A stretch of 64,000 bases of DNA from Streptomyces sp. Mut1 (lineage in GTDB: Bacteria > Actinomycetota > Actinomycetes > Streptomycetales > Streptomycetaceae), in assembly GCF_030719295.1 (NCBI RefSeq), contig NZ_CP120997.1:3352501-3416500 (forward strand), written 5' to 3'. The translations under genes and the position numbers were made by a program. The notes below the pieces were generated by a model. That model did not search any database. It was not told where the DNA came from and saw only the letters and a list, made by a program, of their open reading frames with translations. Below, piece by piece: positions 63,203 through 64,000 of the stretch; position 1 is the stretch's first letter, and each line of letters starts with the position of its first letter.

Positions 63203-64000
63203 GTGGTGGCGGAACCGGGCGGGCCCGATGACGAGAAGCCCCAGTCCGACGAGGCGCGCAGTGCCTTCTCCGTGCCTGCCGGTACGGACCGTCCCGCGCC
63301 GCCGTCGGAGGAGGACCACCCGACGTCGGAGTTCGCGCTTCCGGCCGGTCTGACGCCCGAGCCGCAGGGTCCGGACTCCGGTTCCGGGTCGGAGACGACC
63401 GGTTCGGCGTTCGCCCTGCCGAGCACGTACAGCGTGCGGGACTCCCCGCCGGCGTTCACTCCGGCGCACGGCATCCCGATGGTCCGGCTGACCAAGGAGG
63501 CGCCCTGGCAGGACCGGATGCGCACGATGCTGCGGATGCCGGTCGCCGAGCGCCCGGCGCCGGAGCCGGTCCAGCGGCACGACGAGGCGGGGCCCGCGGT
63601 GCCGCGCGTGCTCGACCTGACGCTGCGTATCGGGGAGCTGCTGCTCGCGGGCGGTGAGGGCGCCGAGGACGTCGAGGCGGCGATGTTCGCGGTGACGCGC
63701 AGCTATGGCCTCGACCGCTGCGAGCCGACCGTGACGTTCACGCTGCTGTCCATCTCGCACCAGCCGTCGCTGGTGGACGACCCGGTGACGGCGAGCCGTA
63801 CGGTACGCCGCCGGGGCACCGACTACACCCGGCTGGCGGCGGTCTTCCGGCTCATCGACGACATCACCACGGTCGAGGGCGAGGTCTCCCTCGAAGAGGC
63901 CTACCGGCGCCTCGCGGAGATCCGCCGCAACCGGCACCCGTATCCCGGCTGGGTGCTCACGCTGGCCGCTGGCGGGCTGGCCGGTGCGGCGTCCGTGCTG
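63203..64000 (+). CDS. Threonine/serine exporter (ThrE) family protein, 5' part
   Basis: Open to the window edge, with 266 codons visible. The N-terminal 125 residues are a low-complexity cytoplasmic extension (Pro/Ser/Glu-rich). Then comes the DUF1212/ThrE domain: VLDLTLRIGELLLAGGEGAE, VEAAMFAVTRSYGLDRCEPT, VTASRTVRRRGTDYTRLAAV, and the start of the first membrane helix (GWVLTLAAGGLAGAASVL). It would export threonine or serine. The GTG at 63203 has GAGGAG 9 nt upstream; a second GTG at 63206 is possible. Cut off at the 3' end by the window edge. Confidence 0.85.
   Translation, partial: MVAEPGGPDDEKPQSDEARSAFSVPAGTDRPAPPSEEDHPTSEFALPAGLTPEPQGPDSGSGSETTGSAFALPSTYSVRDSPPAFTPAHGIPMVRLTKEAPWQDRMRTMLRMPVAERPAPEPVQRHDEAGPAVPRVLDLTLRIGELLLAGGEGAEDVEAAMFAVTRSYGLDRCEPTVTFTLLSISHQPSLVDDPVTASRTVRRRGTDYTRLAAVFRLIDDITTVEGEVSLEEAYRRLAEIRRNRHPYPGWVLTLAAGGLAGAASVL

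Overview
The window is chromosomal DNA from a Streptomyces. The base composition is very GC-rich, GTG starts are common, shadow ORFs are abundant, and the gene order matches, from memory, the S. coelicolor block from proC (SCO3337) through sigE-cseABC (SCO3356-3359), clpC and lsr2 to ftsH-hpt-tilS-dacB-ppa (about SCO3404-3409). It is core genome. I see no insertion sequence, prophage, CRISPR array, rRNA or convincing tRNA.

Layout. 1-9.5 kb: truncated proC, a two-gene ABC-2 exporter with a palindrome on its start codon, a methyltransferase, ilvD, a 50-bp tandem repeat, a TetR/sugar-isomerase pair and a Ppx/GppA phosphatase. 9.5-16.4 kb: a sigma-like/BACON membrane protein, radA, disA (c-di-AMP synthase), a Ser/Gly-rich membrane protein and mutY. 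16.4-20 kb: the cell-envelope stress system sigE-cseA-cseB-cseC. 20-25 kb: an MFS exporter divergent from a TetR regulator across a 23-bp inverted repeat, a secreted M23 peptidase behind a long structured leader, and a Tat-type beta-propeller lipoprotein. 25-31 kb: clpC, a prim-pol-like protein, lsr2, argA, a BlaI repressor, a 59-residue membrane protein and a conserved hypothetical protein.

31-38 kb: one tightly overlapped cofactor operon on the minus strand (DUF2520 dehydrogenase-panC-nadB-nadC-coaX) joining NAD and CoA biosynthesis, then a PLP lyase and an ArsR-type regulator. 39-43.6 kb: a NarL-type two-component pair, then a MidA/NDUFAF7-like methyltransferase directly upstream of a stand-alone, short nuoD. 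43.6-48.6 kb: a coiled-coil membrane protein and a glycine-betaine-type ABC transporter whose ATPase is divergent. 48.6-55.5 kb: a membrane esterase, an MprF/LysX-like protein, and the folate genes folP-(NTF2-like)-folB-folK-DUF3180 converging on folE. 55.6-64 kb: ftsH, hpt, tilS, a DUF2342 HExxH protein, dacB, ppa and the start of a ThrE-type exporter that runs off the end.

Common themes are envelope homeostasis (sigE-cseABC, M23 peptidase, dacB, MprF-like protein, FtsH), c-di-AMP and DNA integrity (radA, disA, mutY), and cofactor supply (NAD, CoA, folate). The two most unusual items are the MidA-nuoD pair, which mirrors a mitochondrial enzyme-substrate pair, and the membrane protein combining sigma-like, zinc-finger-like and BACON-like parts. 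All gene calls come from reading the translations; no database was searched.
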